From contig AXWR01000008.1 of NCBI GenBank assembly GCA_000482765.1, forward strand, positions 32,928 through 96,927: a DNA stretch of 64,000 nt, written 5' to 3'. Source of the stretch: Meiothermus taiwanensis DSM 14542 (GTDB lineage Bacteria > Deinococcota > Deinococci > Deinococcales > Thermaceae). Made by a program: the position numbers and the translations under genes. Within the stretch, counting starts at the first letter, position 1, and every line of letters starts with the position of its first letter. Under the pieces are notes generated by a model. It did no database searches and had not been told where the DNA came from. It was given only the letters and a program-made list of their open reading frames with translations. Below, piece after piece: positions 8,568-14,883 of the stretch.

Positions 8568-8865
8568 ACCGGCCATGCAGACCCCGGGCGAAATTCTGAA
8601 CGCCATCCGGCAGGCCGGGCGGCCCGTGCTGCTCTTCTACGCCCACGACACCGCCCTGCGCCTGTGCTACCTGGGCCGCACCCTGCTCCCGGATGTGCCC
8701 GACCCGGCGCACCCGATGGGATACCACCCCGGGCAGACGGTGGAGCTGTTTGGAATCTATTCCCCCACGTTGGATGACTGGCTGGAAGTGACCGAAAACA
8801 CCCTGGCGGTGGTGCTATCCCGCCGCCAGGTACACCACCTGGAGGTGGAGGATGAATGCTATTGA
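8536..8865 (+). CDS. Early phage protein, paralogue of the gene at 9132
   Basis: 109 residues. The core GRPVLLFYAHD, then YSPTLDDWLEVTENTLAVVLS, aligns with GQPVLLRSSRIE and LPSTGEWLRVAQATLDGYLN of the gene at 9132, suggesting a duplicated beta fold. ATG 8536 has GGGAGG at good spacing and overlaps the zinc-ribbon gene by 32 nt; ATG 8575 avoids most of the overlap but has no ribosome site. Function unknown. Confidence 0.6.
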   Translation: MTFPVSTVQLEPAMQTPGEILNAIRQAGRPVLLFYAHDTALRLCYLGRTLLPDVPDPAHPMGYHPGQTVELFGIYSPTLDDWLEVTENTLAVVLSRRQVHHLEVEDECY

Positions 8866-9139
8866 AACCCTCCGCGAGCGCCTGGCCCGCAAGGGCGTGA
8901 CGATCCATGAGCACCCCCGCCTGGTTCTCAAGGGGACGCACTTTGCCGTCTGGAAAAAAGATGGGCAGTACATCAAAACCTACGACATCGAGCCCACGCT
9001 GGAGGCCACCTACCCCGACGAGGACACCGTCTGGCGCTGGATGAAGCAGCACCTGGCCGGCCTGCCCCTGCGGGGCATTGGCCTGGCCGGGCTGGAGCTG
9101 ATCCAGCGGCGCATGAAGCGGGAGGCCCCCGATGCCTAG
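8852..9139 (+). CDS. Early phage protein of unknown function
   Basis: 95 residues. The first half reads ETLRERLARKGVTIHEHPRLVLKGTHFAVWKKDGQ in two pieces, a helix then a beta hairpin. The last half is helical and basic. GGAGGTGGAGG precedes ATG 8852. It overlaps both neighbours by 14 and 8 nt. No family recognised. Confidence 0.6.
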   Translation: MNAIETLRERLARKGVTIHEHPRLVLKGTHFAVWKKDGQYIKTYDIEPTLEATYPDEDTVWRWMKQHLAGLPLRGIGLAGLELIQRRMKREAPDA

Positions 9140-9428
9140 CGCCCAGGCCCTGGCCCGCCAGCGGGCGGCCCAGCAGCGCGCGGTCAACAACACCGCCGAC
9201 GCGGTGCGCTTCCTCAACGACCACGAGGGGCAGCCGGTCTTGCTGCGCAGCAGCCGGATCGAGGTGCTGGCCCGCTATGAGGGCCTGATCGAAGAGGATG
9301 GGCGCGTTGAGCCCCTTTACGCTTTGCATCTGCCCAGCACCGGCGAATGGCTGCGGGTGGCCCAGGCTACCCTGGACGGCTATTTGAACCTGTACGGCCC
9401 CTACACCTGGGAGGTGCAGAATGCCTGA
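9132..9428 (+). CDS. Early phage protein, paralogue of the gene at 8536
   Basis: 98 residues: a basic helical start (ALARQRAAQQRAVNN), then a beta-rich core that aligns with the protein at 8536-8865 over about 60 residues. The two copies are separated by one gene, as expected of a local duplication that has diverged. Overlaps of 8 nt on both sides. Function unknown. Confidence 0.6.
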   Translation: MPSAQALARQRAAQQRAVNNTADAVRFLNDHEGQPVLLRSSRIEVLARYEGLIEEDGRVEPLYALHLPSTGEWLRVAQATLDGYLNLYGPYTWEVQNA

Positions 9429-9651
9429 CCCCCGGCGCAAGCTCCTGGAAGCGGCCTATCTGATCGCGCGCTATGCTCCGAAGAAACAAGGAAAATATGT
9501 CGGTCAGGCTAAGGTATCCTGGCACGACATCAAGAATCTGCGCCAGGCCCTGGCCGACCTGAACATCTCGATCAACCACTGGGACTCGGCCACCGAACTG
9601 GAGCGTCTGTACGGCGCATTCGAGGAAAGCCATGAGCGATCCGAAAATTGA
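9421..9651 (+). CDS. Early phage protein of unknown function
   Basis: 76 residues, helical and basic (RKLLEAAYLIARYAPKKQG, then WHDIKNLRQALADLN). Sequence around 9470-9520 is less G+C-rich than the neighbours. It overlaps the next gene by 20 nt. No family recognised. Confidence 0.55.
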   Translation: MPDPRRKLLEAAYLIARYAPKKQGKYVGQAKVSWHDIKNLRQALADLNISINHWDSATELERLYGAFEESHERSEN

Positions 9652-10039
9652 TCTGGCCCGGGCTGTATTCAGGGCCCTGTGGGAAGCGGGCCCGGCAGGC
9701 CTGGACCGGGACGCGCTGGCCCACGCCGTGAAGGCATCTGACCGGGAGATGCGGGAGGCCGTTGAACTCTGTGCCAAACTGTCGGCCCAGCCCACCGTGG
9801 GCGGCGCAAAGCCGGAAGTGGTGGGCTTCGACCCGATGACCCGCCGCTACCACATCGCCAACTCGGCCGAGCAGGCCGACCGCATCATTGCCTATGCGCT
9901 CAGCTATATCCGCAGCGGCCTCGAGCGCGTCCTGGCCTACCGCGATGCCCGCACCCTGCGCTGGGGGGATACCGAGATGCCCCAGGCCACCCAGCAGGCT
10001 CTCTTTGAGGCGGAACAGAAAATCCGGGGGTGGAGATGA
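9632..10039 (+). CDS. Early phage protein with winged-helix-like start
   Basis: 135 residues. Residues 5-50 (DLARAVFRALWEAG, LDRDALAHAVKASDREMREAVE) look like a winged helix; FDPMTRRYHIANS would be the wing. The second half is a long helix pair. The ATGA overlap with the next gene indicates coupled translation. It may regulate early or middle transcription, but this is inference. Confidence 0.6.
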   Translation: MSDPKIDLARAVFRALWEAGPAGLDRDALAHAVKASDREMREAVELCAKLSAQPTVGGAKPEVVGFDPMTRRYHIANSAEQADRIIAYALSYIRSGLERVLAYRDARTLRWGDTEMPQATQQALFEAEQKIRGWR

Positions 10040-10365
10040 GGGGTTTCGACCTGATCGCCCTAGTTGCCGGGGTGCTGGGGGTTGTCGGCCTCGTTGCGGC
10101 CACGGTTGTAGACAACGACCGTATTCAGGCCGAGCGGTTCCAGGTCGAGGCGGCTGCCAAGCCGGCCCCACAGATCACCCTCGACCTGACCCCCGAGGCC
10201 ATGAACATCTGCAAGCGCCTGTTCGTGCGGCACATGCAAGGCGGCCACGTGGACGAATACCGCTGTGAGCTGCTTGACGGAGCCATCGTGCTGATTGGCC
10301 CCAACTGGCGGAAAGCCCAAGGAGACAAGGCCCCCATTGAGGTGCTTGGCCGAGAAGCGCTTTAA
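10036..10365 (+). CDS. Membrane-anchored early protein
   Basis: 109 residues with one N-terminal membrane helix (about 4-23, DLIALVAGVLGVVGLVAATVV) and a soluble tail of about 80 residues (LDLTPEAMNICKRLFVRHM). ATG 10036 overlaps the previous stop; an earlier GTG (10030) adds two residues. Unknown function. Confidence 0.6.
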   Translation: MRGFDLIALVAGVLGVVGLVAATVVDNDRIQAERFQVEAAAKPAPQITLDLTPEAMNICKRLFVRHMQGGHVDEYRCELLDGAIVLIGPNWRKAQGDKAPIEVLGREAL

Positions 10366-10376
10366 GGAGTTTGCAT

Positions 10377-10634
10377 ATGGAAAAGCAAGTGGTGATTTTA
10401 GGCGATCCGGAATACCATCTCAGGCTGTACCACCATCAGGGCGAGATCGTGCTGGAAGTGGCAACGCTGGACGGTTTTGTGCTGGACAAGTGGAGCATCG
10501 AGCAGGCCGAGGCGGTGCAGGGCCGGGAGGTGCTGCAGGAGGGGGCGGCGGTTGGGCAGGTTGAATGGCAGGGCATTGTGCTGGAGCCCTTCGAGGCCCT
10601 CGCAGTAGCCAACGCACTAGGAGCACTGCTCTGA
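10377..10634 (+). CDS. Early phage protein of unknown function
   Basis: 85 residues, beta-rich (VVILGDPEYHLRLYHHQGEIVLEV). AAGGAG at 10364-10369 serves ATG 10377; a TTG at 10371 is rejected. Its stop TGA is also the first three bases of the IS200/IS605-like end at 10632, so insertion or decay of that relic may have set the present C-terminus. Confidence 0.6.
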   Translation: MEKQVVILGDPEYHLRLYHHQGEIVLEVATLDGFVLDKWSIEQAEAVQGREVLQEGAAVGQVEWQGIVLEPFEALAVANALGALL

Positions 10635-10980
10635 CATCCTCCCCGTTCTGAAGAACAGGGGTTCCTACACGGAACTTTCAAGGTTGGAGTCTGCATGAGC
10701 CGAAACCCACACCTTTACTCCATCCAGCCCCTTCCCCACGGAAGGAGCCTGACCCTTATCGGGCCGGGCCGTGTCAGGCGGCCCATAGCGCAGCAGTCCA
10801 GCCGCTACGCCAATGCACTTGTTATCCCGGTACGCCGTGGCAAGGCCGTCACAGACGGTAGGCGTGGGGTTACCGTGCATGGCAAAACTGTAGCACATCA
10901 GCGGATGGACGCGCTACACCGAGCTTCGCTCGGCTTTCGCTTCCTCCCCGGTTTGAAAACCGGGGCATCCGCGAAAGGAG
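10632..10980. mobile_element. IS200/IS605-type relic or miniature element
   Basis: This 350-bp gap holds two hairpins in the same orientation: 10639-10663 (CCTCCCC, GTTCT/AGAAC, GGGG) and about 10950-10974 (CCTCCCC, GGTTT/AAACC, GGGG). A third, CCGAGC-TTC-GCTCGG, lies near 10918-10932. TGACATCCTCCCC at 10632 and the subterminal hairpins are the style of IS200/IS605-family ends. A 77-residue minus-strand frame (10665-10898) shows no TnpA or TnpB catalytic motif. Best read as a decayed tnpB-type copy or a palindrome-associated miniature element; a structured RNA is an alternative. Confidence 0.5.
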
Positions 10981-10984
10981 TTTT

Positions 10985-11749
10985 GTGAACCCCATCCTGC
11001 GCAATAGCCTGATCGGCCTGCTGGCCCTGGCCTACCTGGCCACCCTGGTGATGTCGGCGGGCCACCTGACCAAGTGGTTCGACCTGAGCCTGGGCGACCT
11101 GCCCTGGTATTTCTCTATCGGACTGGCGGTGGGCCTCGAGTTGCTGGCCTTCACCCTCTCCCTGGCCTCCACACTCGAGCCCCGCCTGCGCTGGAGCCTG
11201 GCCGGGGGGCTCTTCTTCCTGCTCCTGGTCTGGCTGGGCAACCTGCTGGCGATGGTCCGGGTGGCCGACGCCCCCGGCTGGGAGGTGTTGCTGCAGAGCC
11301 TATTTGCCCTGGGGCCCCTGGTGGCCGGCAAGGCCATCGGCGAACTGTTGCGGCTGGACTCCCGGCCCCTGCCCGCATCCGCGAGTCCACTCCAGCCGAC
11401 CAGCTCCACCCCCACCGTCCACATCCAGACCCATGTCCAGACCACCACGGTTCACCAGTCCACCCAGGCGGAGTCCAGCGGGAACAACCGAGTCCAGTTT
11501 GAAACAGCCCCGTCCGCCCATGCTGAAACGCCACCCCCTGCACTTGGAACACGAGCCCCTTCCCTGGACGAGCGGGCGGCACAGTTGATGGCCCAGCTAT
11601 CCAGCCAGCCCCTGGGGCCGTCCGCCCTGGCCCGTCAGACCGGGCTGCCCAAGACCACGGTCTACCGGCTGGCGGCCCGGCTGGTGGAGGCCGGCCTGAT
11701 TGTCCAGACCGCGGATGGCTACGTCCGGCGGGAGGTGGAACATGGATAA
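10985..11749 (+). CDS. Four-helix membrane protein with C-terminal winged helix
   Basis: 254 residues, GTG start with AAAGGAG upstream. Membrane helices lie at about 7-25, 40-62, 68-92 and 96-118. A Thr/Pro/Ser-rich linker follows to about 190. The end is a winged helix (about 194-250, PLGPSALARQTGLPKTTVYR, then a wing). The plan resembles actinobacterial DUF2637/SpdB-type proteins, named by topology only. The recognition helix is nearly the same as in the protein at 17737-18426. Likely a membrane-tethered regulator of phage transcription. Confidence 0.75.
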   Translation: MNPILRNSLIGLLALAYLATLVMSAGHLTKWFDLSLGDLPWYFSIGLAVGLELLAFTLSLASTLEPRLRWSLAGGLFFLLLVWLGNLLAMVRVADAPGWEVLLQSLFALGPLVAGKAIGELLRLDSRPLPASASPLQPTSSTPTVHIQTHVQTTTVHQSTQAESSGNNRVQFETAPSAHAETPPPALGTRAPSLDERAAQLMAQLSSQPLGPSALARQTGLPKTTVYRLAARLVEAGLIVQTADGYVRREVEHG

Positions 11750-12173
11750 CCTGCTGCGCTGGCGGGCGGAACACCTGGCCAAGTACCTGTGGTGGGTGGC
11801 CTCCGGGGTGAAACAGTGGCAGACCGACCACACCAGCTATGCCCCGGAACTGGAACGGCTGACCGGGCGGGTGGTGCGCCCCGGCTACCTAATCGTCCGG
11901 GTGATGGAGCTGCCGGCTTTGGGCATTGAACGGCACACCCTGCGCTTCTGGCGGTCGGCCTATGCCAGCCTGCTGGAACAGATGGATCCGGCCATCAAGG
12001 ACGAATGGGCCGCTTTCTTGCACCGTTCCAGATGGTCCAGCCTGTGGTACTACGACTCGCGGAACAGGCGGGTGCGGCCCGGCAACGAGCACCCGGGCCT
12101 GACCCGGTGGACGCTGGAGCTGGCCCGCTGTGCCGAGGTGTTGGACAAACCGGCCCACCAGCAAAATATCTGA
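11742..12173 (+). CDS. Phage protein of unknown function
   Basis: 143 residues, rich in Trp and Arg (LLRWRAEHLAKYLWWVASGVKQW), probably helical and soluble. ATG 11742 has GGGAGG upstream and overlaps the end of the membrane regulator by 8 nt; a longer reading from 11700 is rejected. It is the last gene before the terminator at 12193. Confidence 0.6.
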   Translation: MDNLLRWRAEHLAKYLWWVASGVKQWQTDHTSYAPELERLTGRVVRPGYLIVRVMELPALGIERHTLRFWRSAYASLLEQMDPAIKDEWAAFLHRSRWSSLWYYDSRNRRVRPGNEHPGLTRWTLELARCAEVLDKPAHQQNI

Positions 12174-12187
12174 TACCATTTCCGTAA
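12161..12187 (+). promoter_or_regulatory. Late promoter-like element, copy 1
   Basis: GCAAAA at 12161, then ATC, G, TA, AT, C and GTAA recur at the same offsets as in copy 2 (19064-19090), about 20 of 27 positions. The -10 position holds TACCAT (12174-12179). No -35 box is present at normal spacing. The element overlaps the stop of the preceding gene and runs directly into a terminator. Confidence 0.45.
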
Positions 12188-12192
12188 CGTAA

Positions 12193-12225
12193 CCCGCCGC
12201 ATAACCAGCGGCGGGCGTTCTTTTT
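12193..12225 (+). terminator. Rho-independent terminator before the late genes
   Basis: Perfect stem CCCGCCGC (12193-12200) with GCGGCGGG (12208-12215), seven-base loop, then CGTTCTTTTT. The T-run touches the GGAGG of the next gene. It should end early transcripts unless read through. Confidence 0.85.
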
Positions 12226-12233
12226 GGAGGCGC

Positions 12234-12473
12234 ATGGACGAAAACGAAAACCGACTGCTGGAACATCTCATCCGGGCCATCCGCGCCCCCCGCAAGGCCG
12301 AGCGGGAAGCCGAGCTCAAGGAAGCGGAAAACATCCTGCAAGCGCGGAAGGTCATCTTGCAAATCCCCAAACCCCGGGCCCCGGCCTGGTGGCAGAACGA
12401 ATGGTTCTTCCGCTTCATCGCCACGCTCATTGGCGCCGCCCTGGCGGCAGTGGGCATCAACTGGAAACCTTGA
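12234..12473 (+). CDS. Small membrane protein, possible holin
   Basis: 79 residues: a charged helix (about 5-48) followed by one C-terminal membrane segment (about 57-76, FFRFIATLIGAALAAVGINW). Size and topology fit a holin or a Mu-like DUF2730-type accessory protein, but no family motif was recognised. GGAGG is directly after the terminator T-run. Confidence 0.55.
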   Translation: MDENENRLLEHLIRAIRAPRKAEREAELKEAENILQARKVILQIPKPRAPAWWQNEWFFRFIATLIGAALAAVGINWKP

Positions 12474-12483
12474 AAGGAGCAAA

Positions 12484-12828
12484 ATGAGCATCTTCAACAA
12501 AAACAACCCCCGCCGGGCTGCCCTGATCCGGGGGCGGCTTATTGAGGTGGTCTACTTCGCCGCAATGGGCGACGCCCTGAACCCCGACGACCCCTACACC
12601 ATGAGCAGGGGGGTGCTGGTGGCGGCACTGGAGCAACTGGGCGAGCTCCCAGCCGAGAACGACCTGCACGCAGCCCTGCGCTACTGCGCGGAGAAGGGCT
12701 ACCTGGAGGTGGCCTGGCGCAAGGACGGTAGCGGGGCCTTTGATCAGGTTCGCCTGACCACTGCAGGCATAGACCTGTATGAAGGCACCCTGCACGACAA
12801 GGCCGTCTATTTCGCCTCAAGGCGATGA
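12484..12828 (+). CDS. Mu gp26-like winged-helix phage protein
   Basis: 114 residues. The pattern ALIRGRLIEVV, LVAALEQLG, LRYCAEKGYLEVA, VRLTTAGIDLYEGT is the winged-helix plan of small proteins found just before terminase genes in Mu-like phages (VpaChn25_0724-type). AAAGGAGC precedes ATG 12484; the open frame from 12430 is rejected. Confidence 0.6.
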   Translation: MSIFNKNNPRRAALIRGRLIEVVYFAAMGDALNPDDPYTMSRGVLVAALEQLGELPAENDLHAALRYCAEKGYLEVAWRKDGSGAFDQVRLTTAGIDLYEGTLHDKAVYFASRR

Positions 12829-12829
12829 T

Positions 12830-13156
12830 ATGGAGCGCCTGGACCGCATAGAAGCCCAGATTGACGATTTGCAGCAGGAGCTGCGGGGCCTGCGGCTGGC
12901 CCAAAGCATTGCCTCCGAGGAGCTGCAGCGAACGCTCCGCGATGTACGCGATGGGCTGGTGCTGCTGCAGGCCCGTCCCCGCCCCCCCAGGCTCAGGGTC
13001 TGGGCTGCACTGGTTTTTGCCATTCTCGGATTCGGCCTGGGATTTACGGCCCACTGGCGGATTTCCACCTGGGAGGAGGTTAGGCATGTCCAGCTTGTTT
13101 TACCCCCGCGAGCCCCGCTGCAAAATCTGCAACAGCCCACTCCGGGACGAAATTGA
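12830..13156 (+). CDS. Coiled-coil membrane protein
   Basis: 108 residues: a heptad helix (about 3-45, RIEAQIDDLQQELRGLRL), then a membrane helix (about 56-75, VWAALVFAILGFGLGFTAHW), then a tail. The tail overlaps the next gene by 71 nt, longer than other overlaps here, so the final 24 residues may be little constrained. Fits spanin-like or DUF2730-like accessory proteins. Confidence 0.5.
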   Translation: MERLDRIEAQIDDLQQELRGLRLAQSIASEELQRTLRDVRDGLVLLQARPRPPRLRVWAALVFAILGFGLGFTAHWRISTWEEVRHVQLVLPPRAPLQNLQQPTPGRN

Positions 13157-13622
13157 CCAGATGCTTCTGGGCAATGAGTGCAAGGCCGACGGAACGCGCT
13201 GGCGGATGGAAGAGATCGTGGAGTGGGCGGCACAGCGGGGTTTGCCCACCAGCGTTGCTGCGTTATCCCGTCACAAAAACAACCACCTGAACCCGGCTAT
13301 CCAGGCCGCCCTGGAGACCGAGCGCATGGTGGAGGCCATCAGCCAGGCCACGGGCCGCAAACTCTCGGTGGCCCGGGCGTATGCCAACGCCGTGCTGGCC
13401 AAAACGTTGCGGGTGCTGGACGACCTGGACTGGCAGAGCCTGGACGACAACCAGCGGCTGCGGGCGATTGACAGGGGCCTTCGGGCCGGGGAAGTGCTGA
13501 GCCGCCTCGAGCGGGCCGATGTGCGCCTGGAGGTGGCGGCCAAGGTCGAGCAGACCCTCTCGGAGGCCGGGGCCGGGGCCGAGATCATCCGGCGGGTGAG
13601 GGAGATTTATGGCCTCGAGTGA
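13086..13622 (+). CDS. Small terminase-like protein (Mu gp27/DUF3486 type)
   Basis: 178 residues. A CKIC pair near the start is followed by a helical HTH-like region (EEIVEWAAQRGLPTSVAALSRH) and long helices. It precedes and overlaps the large terminase, as gp27 does in Mu, so it should recognise DNA for packaging. GGGAGGAGG serves ATG 13086; the longer open frame from 12861 is rejected. Confidence 0.7.
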   Translation: MSSLFYPREPRCKICNSPLRDEIDQMLLGNECKADGTRWRMEEIVEWAAQRGLPTSVAALSRHKNNHLNPAIQAALETERMVEAISQATGRKLSVARAYANAVLAKTLRVLDDLDWQSLDDNQRLRAIDRGLRAGEVLSRLERADVRLEVAAKVEQTLSEAGAGAEIIRRVREIYGLE

Positions 13623-14883
13623 CGTCATCCTGTTGCCCTACCAGCAGCGCTGGGTGGCCGACAAAAGCCGCTTCAAGATCGGCCTGCTGGCCCGCCAGAC
13701 CGGGAAATCCTTCGCCGCCTCGCTGGAGGCGGTGCTCGATGCCCTGGAGCACCGGGGCAACCTGTGGATTTTCCTCTCCCGGGGCGAGCGGCAGAGCCTG
13801 GAGCTGGCCGAGAAGGCCAAGCGGCACTGCGAGGCCATCCGGGTGGTGGCCGAGCTCTACCAGGAAAACTTCGACGTGGCCACCAAGCAGTACGTGATCC
13901 AGTTCCCCAACGGCAGTCGCATCATCAGCCTGCCGGCCAACCCCGACACCGCCCGGGGCTACTCGGGCAACGTGCTGCTGGACGAGTTCGCCTTCCATCA
14001 GGACTCCCGCGAGATCTGGGGGGCCATCTACCCCACCATCACCCGCAACGAGCGCTACAAGATTCGGGTGATCAGCACCCCCAACGGCCAGAGCGGCAAG
14101 TTCTGGGAGCTCTGGCAGGGCGGGCCGGGGGACGTGTGGAGCCGGCACCGGGTGGACATCTACGACGCGGTGCGGGAGGGCCTGGCCATAGACCCTGAGG
14201 TGCTCCGGCAGGGCATCCGCGACCCCCTGAAGTGGCAGCAGGAGTACCTGCTGGAGTTCGTGGAGGAAAACACCGCCTGGCTGCCCTACGACCTGATCGC
14301 CACCTGCGAGAGCGACCAGGCCCGCACCGAGGGGGAGCTGGAGGGCGAGCTGTACCTGGGCATGGACATCGGGCGGCGCCGCGACCTGAGCGTGATCTGG
14401 GTGGCCGAGCGGGTGGGGGATGTGCTCTGGACGCGGAAGGTGGTCTGGCTCGAGCGCACCCCCTTCAGCGTCCAGCGGGAGGTGCTCTACGGCCTGCTGC
14501 CTAGGGTGCGCCGGGCGGCCATTGATGCCACCGGCCTGGGCATGCAGCTGGCCGAGGAGGCCCGCCAGCGCTACGGCAGCAAGGTGGAGCCGGTGCTGTT
14601 CACCAACGCGGTCAAGGAGGATCTGGCCATCACCCTGCGGCGGCGCTTCGAGGATCGGCAGATCCGCATCCCCCCCCACGAACGCATCCGCGAGAGCCTG
14701 CACGCGGTGCGGCGGATTGCCACCAGCGCGGGCAACTTCCGCTTCGATGCGGAGCGGGACGAGACCGGCCACGCCGACGAGTTCTGGGCGGCGGCCCTGG
14801 CCGTGCATGCGGCGGCCCGGCCCGGCGGCCCCATCGCCTTTGAGCGGGTGGGCGGCCCCCGGCTGGAGAAAGGAGCCTGGTAA
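13609..14883 (+). CDS. Terminase large subunit (Mu gp28-like)
   Basis: 424 residues; packaging motor and nuclease. Walker A LARQTGKS is at 27-34, Walker B LLDE ends at Asp125-Glu126. The RNase H-like nuclease begins at LGMDIGRRRDLS with Asp253 as first metal ligand; IDATGLGMQLAEEA follows. Overlaps the small subunit by 14 nt and the portal by one base (TAATG). Confidence 0.92.
   Translation: MASSDVILLPYQQRWVADKSRFKIGLLARQTGKSFAASLEAVLDALEHRGNLWIFLSRGERQSLELAEKAKRHCEAIRVVAELYQENFDVATKQYVIQFPNGSRIISLPANPDTARGYSGNVLLDEFAFHQDSREIWGAIYPTITRNERYKIRVISTPNGQSGKFWELWQGGPGDVWSRHRVDIYDAVREGLAIDPEVLRQGIRDPLKWQQEYLLEFVEENTAWLPYDLIATCESDQARTEGELEGELYLGMDIGRRRDLSVIWVAERVGDVLWTRKVVWLERTPFSVQREVLYGLLPRVRRAAIDATGLGMQLAEEARQRYGSKVEPVLFTNAVKEDLAITLRRRFEDRQIRIPPHERIRESLHAVRRIATSAGNFRFDAERDETGHADEFWAAALAVHAAARPGGPIAFERVGGPRLEKGAW

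Noticed and set aside
10665..10898. 77-codon minus-strand frame between the hairpins, considered as a TnpB C-terminal remnant
   Set aside because: No zinc-finger CxxC or RuvC-like motif is visible; the DNA is better explained as element ends, so it is not listed as a gene.
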